Origin: a bacterium
GTDB lineage: Bacteria > Patescibacteriota > Patescibacteriia > 2-12-FULL-60-25
Length of the DNA: 12,984 bases
Assembly (NCBI GenBank): GCA_024654265.1
Contig: JANLIO010000036.1
Coordinates: forward strand, 1-12,984
Direction: 5' to 3'
In this document: positions 5,709 to 12,833 of the stretch, in pieces
Layout of the letters: the number at the start of each line of letters is the position of its first letter
Position numbering within the stretch: the first letter of the stretch is position 1
The notes under the pieces: generated by a model
The model's input: only the letters and a program-made list of their open reading frames with translations
The model's database searches: none
What the model was told of the DNA's origin: nothing
Program-made: the position numbers and the translations under genes

Positions 5709-6656
5709 ATGCCCGCAAATACACGACTCATTAAACGACGGATTAAATCTGTCCTAAACACCCGTAAAATTACCGGTGCGATGGAGCTTGTTGCGGCATC
5801 AAAAATGCGTCGTTCCGCCGAGTCAACGCATGCTTCGCGCGCGTACACAAAAGGTGCATGGGAAATTGTGGATGAAGCAAGAAAGGACGTCGACGAAAAT
5901 ATTCACCCTCTTCTTGGCGGACGCCGTGTTCCAAAAGCATCGCTTGTTCTTGTGATTGCATCTGATCGTGGTCTTTGCGGTGGGTTTAACGTGCAACTTG
6001 CAAAGACAGCAATCACTTTTCTTAAAGGACGGAACGAGAATCTTCTTATTGCGACAATCGGGAAACGCGCTTCCCAAGCGGTGAAGCGAGCTGGGTATGA
6101 GATCACAACCGCATTTGAATCCATTGCCAACGCACCATCATTCGAGCAAAGCGTTCCGATCGGATCCTATGCCTACAATGCATTTATAAAAGGAGACGTT
6201 GATCGAGTATTCGTTGTCTACACCGATTATAAAAGCGCGCTTTCGCAAATTCCAGCCGTTGAGCAACTTCTACCAATTATTCCGGAATCTGACCTCAAAG
6301 ATCTCGAGTTCACTGAAGAAAAAATAACGGACAAAATGGATGAAGATGAGGGATTGTACGGCTCAAAAAAGAAAAAACAAAAGACAGACGACGGATTTCA
6401 ATCCATTCTATTTGAACCAAATCCACAACAGGTTTTCGATGCATTACTTCCTCGACTTCTTGAAACGCGAATCTACCAGTTCTTACTTGAATCCGCATCT
6501 TCAGAACATGCCGCTCGAATGATGGCGATGAAAAATGCAACGAAAAATGCCGGGGATATGATCCAATCACTTCAATTCACCTATAACCAAGCGCGCCAAG
6601 CCGGAATCACTCAAGAAATGCTTGAGATCACATCTGGGAAGGCAGCAATTGAATAA
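5709..6656 (+). CDS. atpG: F1Fo ATP synthase subunit gamma (central shaft)
   Basis: Gamma (315 residues) rotates inside the alpha3beta3 ring. The N-terminal helix is typical (RIKSVLNTRKITGAMELVAA, 11-30), the Rossmann-like domain includes SDRGLCGGFN (85-94), and the C-terminal helix carries SEHAARMMAMKNAT (265-278) and YNQARQAGITQEM (292-304). The protein is longer than the usual 285-290. The excess is a charged segment at about 195-230 with DKMDEDEG and SKKKKQK, which looks surface exposed and flexible. The frame is open from a TTG at 5679 inside atpA, but the ATG at 5709, 2 bp after atpA, gives the normal family N-terminus. It is followed by an unusual repeat-like spacer before atpD. Confidence 0.95.
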   Translation: MPANTRLIKRRIKSVLNTRKITGAMELVAASKMRRSAESTHASRAYTKGAWEIVDEARKDVDENIHPLLGGRRVPKASLVLVIASDRGLCGGFNVQLAKTAITFLKGRNENLLIATIGKRASQAVKRAGYEITTAFESIANAPSFEQSVPIGSYAYNAFIKGDVDRVFVVYTDYKSALSQIPAVEQLLPIIPESDLKDLEFTEEKITDKMDEDEGLYGSKKKKQKTDDGFQSILFEPNPQQVFDALLPRLLETRIYQFLLESASSEHAARMMAMKNATKNAGDMIQSLQFTYNQARQAGITQEMLEITSGKAAIE

Positions 6657-6660
6657 AAGA

Positions 6661-6745
6661 AAATTTGGAATTTAGAATGTGGAATATCGAATATAACAAT
6701 CCAACTTCCAAATTCCTTCTCAACCAAACTTCAAATTCTAAATTC
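6661..6745. repeat. AT-rich repeat-like spacer between atpG and atpD
   Basis: This low-complexity sequence is made of words such as TTTGGAATTT and CAAATTC. A perfect 11-bp inverted repeat joins 6668-6678 (GAATTTAGAAT) to 6735-6745. Read on the minus strand, 6661-6690 shares the word ATTCCACATTCTA with the tandem repeat at 100-162. The sequence stays in frame with atpD from an ATG at 6665, but the encoded residues (rich in N, S, F) are unlike any beta subunit. Confidence 0.55.
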
Positions 6746-6754
6746 TCATCTTAT

Positions 6755-8128
6755 ATGCAAGGAACAATCACTCAAATCATCGGGCCGGTCGTGGATGTCC
6801 ACTTTCCGGAATCACCGCCACCAATTCCAAACGCGCTTCATGTTGCGCATAACGATGGAACACTGACGCTCGAAATCGTACAGCACCTTGGAGGTGGTGA
6901 TGTTCGTACGGTTGCCATGGAATCAACGGATGGATTACGTCGTGGAATGACCGCAAAAGATACAGGTGCGCCTATCTCCGTTCCCGTTGGTCGCGAAACA
7001 CTTGGACGCATGTTTAACGTTGTCGGCGACGTCATTGATACAAAGGGAACAAAGGTGACGGGTGAGAAACTCCCGATCCACCGCGAAGCGCCTGCATTTA
7101 CAGAACAATCCACGCGCGCAGAAGTATTGGAAACCGGAATTAAAGTGGTTGACCTTATCTGTCCGTTTCTAAAAGGAGGAAAAGTTGGGTTATTCGGAGG
7201 AGCCGGTGTGGGAAAGACCGTTATCATCATGGAGCTTATTCGCAACATCGCAACAGAACACGGTGGATTTTCCGTTTTTGCGGGGGTTGGTGAACGCTCA
7301 CGTGAAGGAAATGACTTGTATCGCGAAATGAGCGAGTCTGGCGTTTTGGACAAAACAACGCTCGTATTTGGACAAATGAATGAACCACCTGGCGCGAGAT
7401 CACGCGTCGCTCTTTCCGCGCTCACGATGGCGGAGCACTTCCGCGATGCCGAGGGACAAGACGTTCTTCTTTTCGTCGACAACATCTTCCGCTTCACGCA
7501 AGCCGGATCAGAAGTTTCGGCACTTCTTGGACGCATCCCATCTGCTGTGGGATACCAACCAACACTTGCAACGGAAATGGGTGCCCTGCAAGAACGAATC
7601 ACGTCAACGAACAAAGGATCCATTACATCTGTTCAGGCCGTGTATGTTCCAGCCGACGACCTTACAGATCCAGCGCCTGCAACAACGTTCTCACACCTTG
7701 ATTCTACAGTCGTGTTAACGCGATCACTTGCCGAGCTTGGTATTTATCCAGCTGTGGATCCGCTCGACTCAACATCAACAATTCTTGATCCTGCGATTGT
7801 CGGAGAACATCATTACCAAGTTGCACGTGGTGTTCAGCAAGTTTTGCAACGCTACAAAGATTTGCAGGATATTATCGCCATTCTTGGAATGGATGAATTA
7901 AGCGATGAAGATAAATTAACCGTATCTCGAGCACGAAAGATTCAGAAGTTCCTCTCACAACCGTTCTTTGTTGCGGAGGTCTTTACCGGAAACCCAGGTG
8001 CATACGTTTCACGCGAAGACACCATCTCTGGATTTGAAAAAATCTTAAATGGAGAACTGGACAACATTCCAGAACAAGCGTTCTACATGAAAGGAACGAT
8101 TGATGAAGTCTTAAAATACAATGCTTGA
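6755..8128 (+). CDS. atpD: F1Fo ATP synthase subunit beta (catalytic)
   Basis: The catalytic subunit, 457 residues. Walker A GGAGVGKT is at 148-155, the catalytic glutamate is E180 with R181 in GVGERSREGNDLY, and Walker B LLFVD is at 238-242. The lever motif reads DELSDED (380-386) instead of the common DELSEED. SALLGRIPSAVGYQPTL (255-271) is fully conserved. The open frame extends back to an ATG at 6665, but those 30 residues come from repeat-like DNA; ATG 6755 gives MQGTITQIIGPVVDVHF, the standard beta N-terminus. No Shine-Dalgarno is visible in the AT-rich leader. The last 8 bases overlap atpC. Confidence 0.98.
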   Translation: MQGTITQIIGPVVDVHFPESPPPIPNALHVAHNDGTLTLEIVQHLGGGDVRTVAMESTDGLRRGMTAKDTGAPISVPVGRETLGRMFNVVGDVIDTKGTKVTGEKLPIHREAPAFTEQSTRAEVLETGIKVVDLICPFLKGGKVGLFGGAGVGKTVIIMELIRNIATEHGGFSVFAGVGERSREGNDLYREMSESGVLDKTTLVFGQMNEPPGARSRVALSALTMAEHFRDAEGQDVLLFVDNIFRFTQAGSEVSALLGRIPSAVGYQPTLATEMGALQERITSTNKGSITSVQAVYVPADDLTDPAPATTFSHLDSTVVLTRSLAELGIYPAVDPLDSTSTILDPAIVGEHHYQVARGVQQVLQRYKDLQDIIAILGMDELSDEDKLTVSRARKIQKFLSQPFFVAEVFTGNPGAYVSREDTISGFEKILNGELDNIPEQAFYMKGTIDEVLKYNA

Positions 8129-8573
8129 ATTTGAACTCATCACACCGGAGCGAAAAGTCTTCCATCTCCGCGTGAACCAAGTAACGATCCCGACAACAGA
8201 GGGAGAAGTGACGATATTACCGAATCACGTTTCTTTGGTTGCGGAAATCACCCCCGGCATTGTTCACCTCAAAAATGGAAACGAGGAGGAGGAGGTCGCA
8301 ATTGCCGGAGGATTTTTGCAGGTAAGCGCAGATGGACGCGTGCGTGTTCTTGCTGATTTCGCAGAACGTGGACATGAGCTTGATCTTTCTGTGATCGAAG
8401 AAGCGAAAAAACGAGCAACGCAGATCATGCAAGAGACCATACATCTTAATGATGAATCATTTGCGCGCGCAGCCGCAGCACTTGAACGAGAATTTGCGCG
8501 TGAACGGCTCGCACTTCGTATCCAACGACGCGGAAGAGCGTTTACCATTCCAACCCCGATTCAAACGAAATAA
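8121..8573 (+). CDS. atpC: F1Fo ATP synthase subunit epsilon
   Basis: Epsilon (150 residues) binds gamma and the c ring and can inhibit ATP hydrolysis. The N-terminal beta-sandwich (about 1-85) shows the family words TPERKVF, TTEGEVTILPNH and AIAGGFLQV. Two helices follow at about 88-135. The protein is somewhat longer than the usual 130-140, ending in a basic tail (RIQRRGRAFTIPTPIQTK). The start lies inside the end of atpD (ATGCTTGA, 8-base overlap), so translation is probably coupled. Whether the C-terminal helices are inhibitory here cannot be told from sequence. Confidence 0.94.
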   Translation: MLEFELITPERKVFHLRVNQVTIPTTEGEVTILPNHVSLVAEITPGIVHLKNGNEEEEVAIAGGFLQVSADGRVRVLADFAERGHELDLSVIEEAKKRATQIMQETIHLNDESFARAAAALEREFARERLALRIQRRGRAFTIPTPIQTK

Positions 8574-8581
8574 GTGGACAA

Positions 8582-8601
8582 AATGACGCAAATACGTCAT
8601 T
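8582..8601 (+). promoter_or_regulatory. Small hairpin between atpC and thpR
   Basis: AATGACG pairs with CGTCATT (7 bp) around CAAATA. It fills most of the 35-bp spacer and ends 7 nt before the thpR start codon. No T-run follows, so it is not a convincing terminator. It could mask or space the thpR start, or mark an mRNA processing point. Confidence 0.4.
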
Positions 8602-8608
8602 ATAAGAC

Positions 8609-9154
8609 ATGCGACTATTCATTGGTCTACCGCTTCAGGAGGATCTGCAGCGTCGACTGGAATTGGCGTGGAATTCAGTCCTCAACACGTCAGACGATTG
8701 CCGAGAGATCGACCCGAAGTCATGGCATATTACGATTGCTCATCTTGGAAACGTTGATGAAGCAAACCAAGCGACGCTTCGTGCTCTTTTTGAAACGGCA
8801 ACAGAAAAACCTCCAACCGGAGATTTTTTTATATACGAATTCCGCACATTTCCAGTAAAACACCCAACACACATCGTTGCACACGTAGCTCCGGGAAGTC
8901 GAGCGATCTGGAAAGAGTATATTCTACGTTTACGCGATATGCTCTCATTAGTCGCTCCTGACATTGATCGCCGACCTTGGATTCCTCATATTTCCATTTC
9001 CCGCTCTAAAAAACGTGCTGTTCTCCCAGAAATGGCAGTGCCGATCCCAGAACCAATCATCTGGACTCCAAATCGCATTTCCATCGTTGAAAGCAAACCG
9101 TCGCAAGATGGAGCCATCTACACCGACATCTATGACATCCCGTTCAACATTTAA
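8609..9154 (+). CDS. thpR: RNA 2',3'-cyclic phosphodiesterase (2H family)
   Basis: A 181-residue cytoplasmic protein of the 2H phosphoesterase superfamily (LigT/ThpR), which opens 2',3'-cyclic phosphates on RNA ends and can join 2'-5' linked tRNA halves in vitro. The N-terminus MRLFIGLPL is characteristic. Both catalytic H-x-T/S motifs are present: HITI at 40-43 and HISI at 127-130. Length matches the family. The ATG at 8609 gives that N-terminus; there is no Shine-Dalgarno. It lies 35 bp after atpC on the same strand and its end overlaps the next gene, so it may be transcribed with the atp operon, though no functional link is known. Confidence 0.9.
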   Translation: MRLFIGLPLQEDLQRRLELAWNSVLNTSDDCREIDPKSWHITIAHLGNVDEANQATLRALFETATEKPPTGDFFIYEFRTFPVKHPTHIVAHVAPGSRAIWKEYILRLRDMLSLVAPDIDRRPWIPHISISRSKKRAVLPEMAVPIPEPIIWTPNRISIVESKPSQDGAIYTDIYDIPFNI

Positions 9155-9929
9155 CTGCTTTGGTCTTGTCATTCACGGATATGGATGGGATGAAATTAAA
9201 TCTCGTCTTATTGAATTCGGATTACAAAAACCAAGAAACGAATTTCAAAAACAAAAACCATTTTGGATTGTCACGGCAAACCCGGAGATTCTTCATTATT
9301 CAAAACAAAACCCATGGTATTGGGAGATCATTCGTCACGCCGATCTTCGCACGGTTGATGGGTTTGGTCTTCAAACGGTCGGGTTTCTTTCCGGTGCTCA
9401 GCCAAAACGAATCACGGGCGTGTCGCTCGCCGAATCTATTCTTCAACATGCCGTCAAAAACAATTGGACCGTTGGTATCACGGGTGGACGAGGGGAGAGT
9501 GCCGATCGAGCCGTTTGGAATATTCGTCAACGTTATCCGGAGCTAAAAATTTCCATTATTCCGATAGGCGAAATCACACCACTCGGAAACCGCGTTCAAG
9601 ATGATCAAATTCAAATACATCAAATCCCGAAACCGGTCTCATGTCCCGACGTTGTTTTTGTTGCGCTTGGCCACCCAAAACAAGAAGCATGGATTGAAAA
9701 ACATCTTAACGATATGCAAAACAGCAAAATCGTCATGGGAGTTGGTGGAACAATTGATTTTTGGTCAGGAACAGCAAAACGCGCGCCAAAGATTTTTCAA
9801 ATTCTCGGTCTCGAATGGACGTGGCGTCTCATCATAGAGCCATGGAGATGGAAACGAATTTTTAACGCTGTCATTCTTTTTCCTTACGAAATCCTCAAAG
9901 AAGCAATAAAAAAGACGACCCATCGTTGA
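9132..9929 (+). CDS. WecG/TagA/CpsF-family glycosyltransferase
   Basis: A 265-residue glycosyltransferase of the family (GT26) that adds N-acetylmannosamine-type sugars to lipid-linked intermediates for wall teichoic acid, enterobacterial common antigen or capsule. Family motifs in order are WIVTANPEIL (45-54), the catalytic-aspartate region RTVDGFGLQ (73-81), KRITGVSLAESIL (92-104), VALGHPKQEAWI (177-188), GVGGTIDFWSGTAKRAPK (203-220) and LEWTWRLIIEPWRWKRIF (227-244). The sugar donor cannot be assigned. The frame is open from 8964, but it is antiparallel to nothing conserved there and overlaps thpR; ATG 9132 gives a family-like length with a 23-bp overlap. The membrane-binding C-terminal basic-aromatic region is present. 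Its stop codon lies inside the terminator of the convergent gene. Confidence 0.9.
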   Translation: MTSRSTFNCFGLVIHGYGWDEIKSRLIEFGLQKPRNEFQKQKPFWIVTANPEILHYSKQNPWYWEIIRHADLRTVDGFGLQTVGFLSGAQPKRITGVSLAESILQHAVKNNWTVGITGGRGESADRAVWNIRQRYPELKISIIPIGEITPLGNRVQDDQIQIHQIPKPVSCPDVVFVALGHPKQEAWIEKHLNDMQNSKIVMGVGGTIDFWSGTAKRAPKIFQILGLEWTWRLIIEPWRWKRIFNAVILFPYEILKEAIKKTTHR

Positions 9930-9935
9930 GTCGTC
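9906..9935 (-). terminator. Terminator of the minus-strand gene
   Basis: Read on the minus strand, GACGACTCA pairs with TGGGTCGTC (9 bp, one G-T pair) around the loop ACGA (9914-9935), followed by TTTTTTATT. This is a good intrinsic terminator 21 bp past the stop codon of the gene at 9957-10892. The hairpin is not followed by T residues on the plus strand, so it looks one-directional. Confidence 0.85.
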
Positions 9936-9956
9936 GTAAAGAAGGTGAGGATCGTT

Positions 9957-10892
9957 CTACATGTTACGAGTCTTGCCTGAGAGCGCTCTTCTGTCGCGTT
10001 CGAAGAACTCGGCCATCGACAGGAGCATCTGCGCTTCTTGGCTGATGGAAAGACCAACAAGCCCAACGGGAAGATCCTCGATCGGCGTTTCCCCGTAGTC
10101 CAAGTTGATCGCTTCCTGCATGCAGGGGATTTGAGATTTCACGTCGAGCCACGTTCTCGCCTGACCTGACTTTGTTCCCGAGATGCGGATCACGGCTTCG
10201 ATTGTGAATCGACCCTTCGCGTACTCCGCGGAGACCGGTTTGAAATCAACCTCGTCACGACATTCCGTGGACATGAAGCCGTGCGCCTGACGAATGATGT
10301 CACGCTGAGCGCGGATCGTTGCGCGATGAACCAGCTCGTGAGCGGGATAAGGCGCACGATCTCCATCGAAGTTCGGTGGGATGGCAAGTCCTCGATTCGC
10401 TTCCGTGATCTGGTAATACGCGTTGGTCAACGCATGAGCTCTGACATGTTTTGCGATACGTTCCTTCCAAAAGACATCCGGATCGATAAACGGAAACATC
10501 GGATGGTTCGGATGGCACAGAGTTCCCTGGAATTTTTTCAAAAATCTTCCCGCATCCAATTGCGGGAGAACAAGCTGTGCAACATGTTCCGGCGGAAAGC
10601 CGACATCTGGATCCTTGTTATTCCCTTGCCAAAATTGCAAAGGGGTAGAGAACACCGCTCTCGCGAAGTTTTCCAGTTTTGTTCCTGTTTCCGCGCTCGC
10701 GATGCTCAGCAACTCTCCGAGCAGTTGTCCTGCGAAACGAGAATGTTGTAAGCACCCAAGGAACTTCTCAGGGGAATATCCCTGATCGATCATACGGTGC
10801 ATGATCACGCCTGCCGTAGTGGCATCCGTAATCCAACCGAACTTTAGCGAGGATTCTCCTATACCCGTTATCAACATTTCCAATTTGTGCAA
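9957..10892 (-). CDS. Unidentified protein of about 310 residues
   Basis: I do not recognise this family. The frame gives 311 residues from a TTG at 10892, which has GGAG seven bases upstream; an ATG at 10877 (306 residues) is the alternative. No signal peptide or clear membrane helix is visible, so it is probably cytoplasmic. Visible features are a His/Pro-rich stretch CHPNHPMFPFIDPD (126-139), the sequence HELVH at 185-189 that fits the HExxH zinc-binding pattern, and a C-terminal part (about 225-300) with mixed strand and helix character. The HELVH context (AHELVHRA) does not satisfy the stricter zincin pattern because a charged residue follows, so a protease is only a possibility. Base and codon use look richer in G+C than the neighbouring genes. 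It stands alone, antisense to its neighbours, with its own terminator and a possible promoter. Confidence 0.8.
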   Translation of the reverse strand: MHKLEMLITGIGESSLKFGWITDATTAGVIMHRMIDQGYSPEKFLGCLQHSRFAGQLLGELLSIASAETGTKLENFARAVFSTPLQFWQGNNKDPDVGFPPEHVAQLVLPQLDAGRFLKKFQGTLCHPNHPMFPFIDPDVFWKERIAKHVRAHALTNAYYQITEANRGLAIPPNFDGDRAPYPAHELVHRATIRAQRDIIRQAHGFMSTECRDEVDFKPVSAEYAKGRFTIEAVIRISGTKSGQARTWLDVKSQIPCMQEAINLDYGETPIEDLPVGLVGLSISQEAQMLLSMAEFFERDRRALSGKTRNM

Positions 10893-10936
10893 TGTATTTC
10901 TCCGATTTCTCTAGTGAAGGTGCGATGAACCAAGAG

Positions 10937-10965
10937 AGAATGACAAAAATTTCGCATTTTGTCAA
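10937..10965 (-). promoter_or_regulatory. Possible promoter and inverted-repeat operator of the minus-strand gene
   Basis: On the minus strand a perfect TTGACA (10965-10960) is followed after 17 nt by CATTCT (10942-10937), a weak -10 box. Transcription would start about 38 nt before the TTG start codon. The same stretch holds a perfect 8-bp inverted repeat, TGACAAAA (10941-10948) and TTTTGTCA (10957-10964), with 8 bases between. That could bind a repressor between the two boxes, or form an RNA hairpin. Confidence 0.4.
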
Positions 10966-10978
10966 CGAGGACGCCATC

Positions 10979-11007
10979 TTCCCAATTTCCACAGAACGTT
11001 CTACGAT
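10979..11007 (+). promoter_or_regulatory. Possible gltX promoter, perhaps giving a leaderless mRNA
   Basis: TTCCCA (10979-10984), 17 nt, then TACGAT (11002-11007) is a moderate match to a sigma70 promoter, 4 of 6 in each box. Its -10 box ends 7 nt before the gltX ATG at 11015, so the transcript would begin at or next to the start codon. That would fit the absence of a Shine-Dalgarno. The evidence is weak. Confidence 0.3.
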
Positions 11008-11014
11008 AAACATC

Positions 11015-12490
11015 ATGTCAAACTCAAAAGTTCGTGTTCGCTTTGCCCCAAGCCCAACAGGGTTTTTGCATATCGGTGGTTTGCGTACCGCATTGTACAA
11101 TCATCTTTTTGCGCAACATAAAAAGGGGGATTTTGTTCTTCGTATCGAAGACACAGACCGCGTACGAACCGTTGAGGGAGGAATCGAGAATATTTGCCAA
11201 TCATTGAAAGAAACCGGTGTTATTCCAAATGAAGGGATTTGGATTGATGAAAAAGGCGAAATCGTAGAACGCGGAACACACGGACCCTATCTTCAATCAA
11301 AGCGTCAAAAACGACATCATGAATATGCAGACGAGCTCATTCGAATGGGCAAAGCATATCCTTGTTTTTGCACGGAAGAGCGTTTGCAAGAACTCCGAAA
11401 AAAACAACAACTCGAAAAACAGCCGACTGGCTACGATGGTACGTGTCGAAATCTTGAGGCAGACGAGGCAAAAAAACGAATTTCAAACGGTGTTCCTCAT
11501 GTCATCCGACTTCGTTTTCCGGAGCAGGGAAGTGTCATCATCCACGATGTTATTCGCGGGAAGGTCGCATTTGATTGGAAAGAAATTGACGATCAAGTCA
11601 TCATCAAATCCGACGGAATGCCGACATATCATCTTGCCGCAACATGCGATGATCATGACATGGAAATTTCCCATGTTTTGCGAGGCGAAGAATGGCTTTC
11701 ATCCACACCAAAACACATATTCATCTATGAGGCATTCAACTGGGAACTACCGATTTTCGTGCACCTCCCTTTAATTTTAAATCCGGATAAATCCAAACTT
11801 TCAAAACGTCAGGGTGATGTTGGAGTGAATGATTACATCGAAAAAGGATATCTTCCTGAAGCGATTATCAACTTCGTGGCACTTCTTGGCTGGAATCCAA
11901 AAGGAGATCAGGAAATCTACTCACATGAGGAGCTTGCTGAATTATTTGATCCAGCAAAAATCAATAAAGCAGGCGGTGTTTTTGACACATCGAAATTAAA
12001 TTGGATGAACAATCACTATCTTCGCGCACTTTCGGAAGATGATTATTTTAAAAAAGTTCTACCCTCCTTCGAGGGAATTGACGATGATCTCGCATTTTTA
12101 AAACGATCCGCCCTTCTTGTCCGTGACCGCTTAGAAACAACCGTTGAAATTAAAGAAGTAACCGCATTTCTTTTCCGTGCCGGTTTTGATTTCCAAGAAA
12201 TACCGCTCGCATGGAAGGACCAAGACGCAGACAGTGTCAAAGAACGTTTAGAAGCTGTGCGCGAAGTTCTCACAAACATGGAGGAAAGCAATGTCCTCAA
12301 TATCCAAATTGTAGAAAACGAATTAAAAAACCTCATTGAAAAAAATGGATGGGGAAACGGGGACACACTTTGGCCACTCCGCGTCGCTCTGTCAGGCATG
12401 AAAAAATCACCAGGACCATTTGAACTCGTTGCAACCTACGGAAAAGAACGCGCACTCCAAAGAATAGATTCAGCGATTAAAAGTTTGTAA
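11015..12490 (+). CDS. gltX: Glutamyl-tRNA synthetase
   Basis: This class I aminoacyl-tRNA synthetase (491 residues) charges tRNA with glutamate. The HIGH-type motif is HIGG at 19-22 in RFAPSPTGFLHIGGLRTALY, and the KMSKS-type motif is KLSKR at 261-265. RIEDTDR (43-49) and LRGEEWLSSTPKH (222-234) are also typical. C117, C119 and C144 resemble three of the zinc ligands found in some bacterial enzymes; the fourth is uncertain. Whether it also charges tRNA-Gln (needing GatCAB) cannot be read from the window. The frame is open from 10892, but ATG 11015 gives the usual N-terminus; the upstream part overlaps the promoter region. It diverges from the unidentified minus-strand gene. Confidence 0.97.
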   Translation: MSNSKVRVRFAPSPTGFLHIGGLRTALYNHLFAQHKKGDFVLRIEDTDRVRTVEGGIENICQSLKETGVIPNEGIWIDEKGEIVERGTHGPYLQSKRQKRHHEYADELIRMGKAYPCFCTEERLQELRKKQQLEKQPTGYDGTCRNLEADEAKKRISNGVPHVIRLRFPEQGSVIIHDVIRGKVAFDWKEIDDQVIIKSDGMPTYHLAATCDDHDMEISHVLRGEEWLSSTPKHIFIYEAFNWELPIFVHLPLILNPDKSKLSKRQGDVGVNDYIEKGYLPEAIINFVALLGWNPKGDQEIYSHEELAELFDPAKINKAGGVFDTSKLNWMNNHYLRALSEDDYFKKVLPSFEGIDDDLAFLKRSALLVRDRLETTVEIKEVTAFLFRAGFDFQEIPLAWKDQDADSVKERLEAVREVLTNMEESNVLNIQIVENELKNLIEKNGWGNGDTLWPLRVALSGMKKSPGPFELVATYGKERALQRIDSAIKSL

Positions 12491-12542
12491 GGAGAAGCGT
12501 GGAGCGTGGAGTCCGTAAGTCCAACATTCCAAACCCTCCTTT

Positions 12543-12585
12543 AAAAAACGGACACCCCGTGTCCCAGTTTCATAAAACCTTAAAA
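12543..12585 (-). repeat. Terminator-like repeat, copy 1
   Basis: A run of A, then GGACAC, CCC, GTGTCC (12550-12564), then CAGTTTCATAAAACCTT. It shares almost all of this with 12834-12877, differing mainly in the hairpin loop. On the minus strand it reads as a 6-bp GC-rich stem followed by GTTTTTT, the form of an intrinsic terminator for a gene converging from the right. Confidence 0.65.
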
Positions 12586-12601
12586 ATTCCCATCTAAGAA
12601 A

Positions 12602-12622
12602 ATCGGATGTCCGACATCCGAT
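12602..12622. repeat. Perfect 21-bp palindrome
   Basis: ATCGGATGTC (12602-12611) and GACATCCGAT (12613-12622) are exact reverse complements around a single C. No T-run follows directly, although CTTTTTATT begins about 14 nt later. It may be a repeat hairpin, or a weak terminator for gltX, whose stop codon lies 112 bp upstream. Confidence 0.7.
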
Positions 12623-12646
12623 CAAACGTAAAGTCCTTTTTATTAC

Positions 12647-12816
12647 GTCATCCCGAAAGCATTCGGGATCGCTTTTCATCCGTCATTCCGACCGAGGAGG
12701 TTTTGCGACGAGTGGAGGAATCCCTTTTATAAACAACCTTCTTTGACAAGGGATCTCTCGACTACGCTCGAGATGACGGAAATGAAAAAAGGGATCCCGA
12801 ATGCTTTCGGGATGAC
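12647..12816. repeat. Nested inverted-repeat element of about 170 bp
   Basis: The outer arms 12647-12670 and 12793-12816 are perfect 24-bp inverted copies, and each is itself a hairpin (ATCCCGAA with TTCGGGAT). Inside, TCCGTCAT at 12679-12686 and ATGACGGA at 12773-12780 mark a second inverted pair. Its right member contains TCTCGA, CTACGC, TCGAGA (12756-12773). No open reading frame of note lies inside. The layout suggests a pile-up of small palindromic elements or a non-autonomous, MITE-like unit; no transposase is present here. Confidence 0.7.
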
Positions 12817-12833
12817 AGAAAGAATCCCTCCCT

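Noticed and set aside
6665..6697. Internal promoter ahead of atpD (TTGGAA with TATAAC)
   Set aside because: The boxes are 21 nt apart, outside the workable range, and the alternative pairing gives 14 nt.
6665..6754. Extended N-terminus for the beta subunit from the ATG at 6665
   Set aside because: The 30 extra residues are encoded by low-complexity repeat-like DNA and do not resemble any beta subunit; MQGTITQIIGPVVDV from 6755 is the standard start.
6838..7623. 261-codon open frame on the minus strand opposite atpD
   Set aside because: It lies entirely within the highly conserved atpD gene, has a serine/proline-rich composition typical of a shadow frame, and has no recognisable motif.
8964..9131. 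Longer start for the glycosyltransferase
   Set aside because: It would overlap thpR by nearly 190 bp, and the added residues match nothing in the family; ATG 9132 gives a normal length.
10281..10751. 156-codon open frame on the plus strand within the unidentified gene
   Set aside because: It is antisense to a longer frame that has its own terminator and ribosome-binding site; its composition (rich in R, S, C) looks like a shadow.
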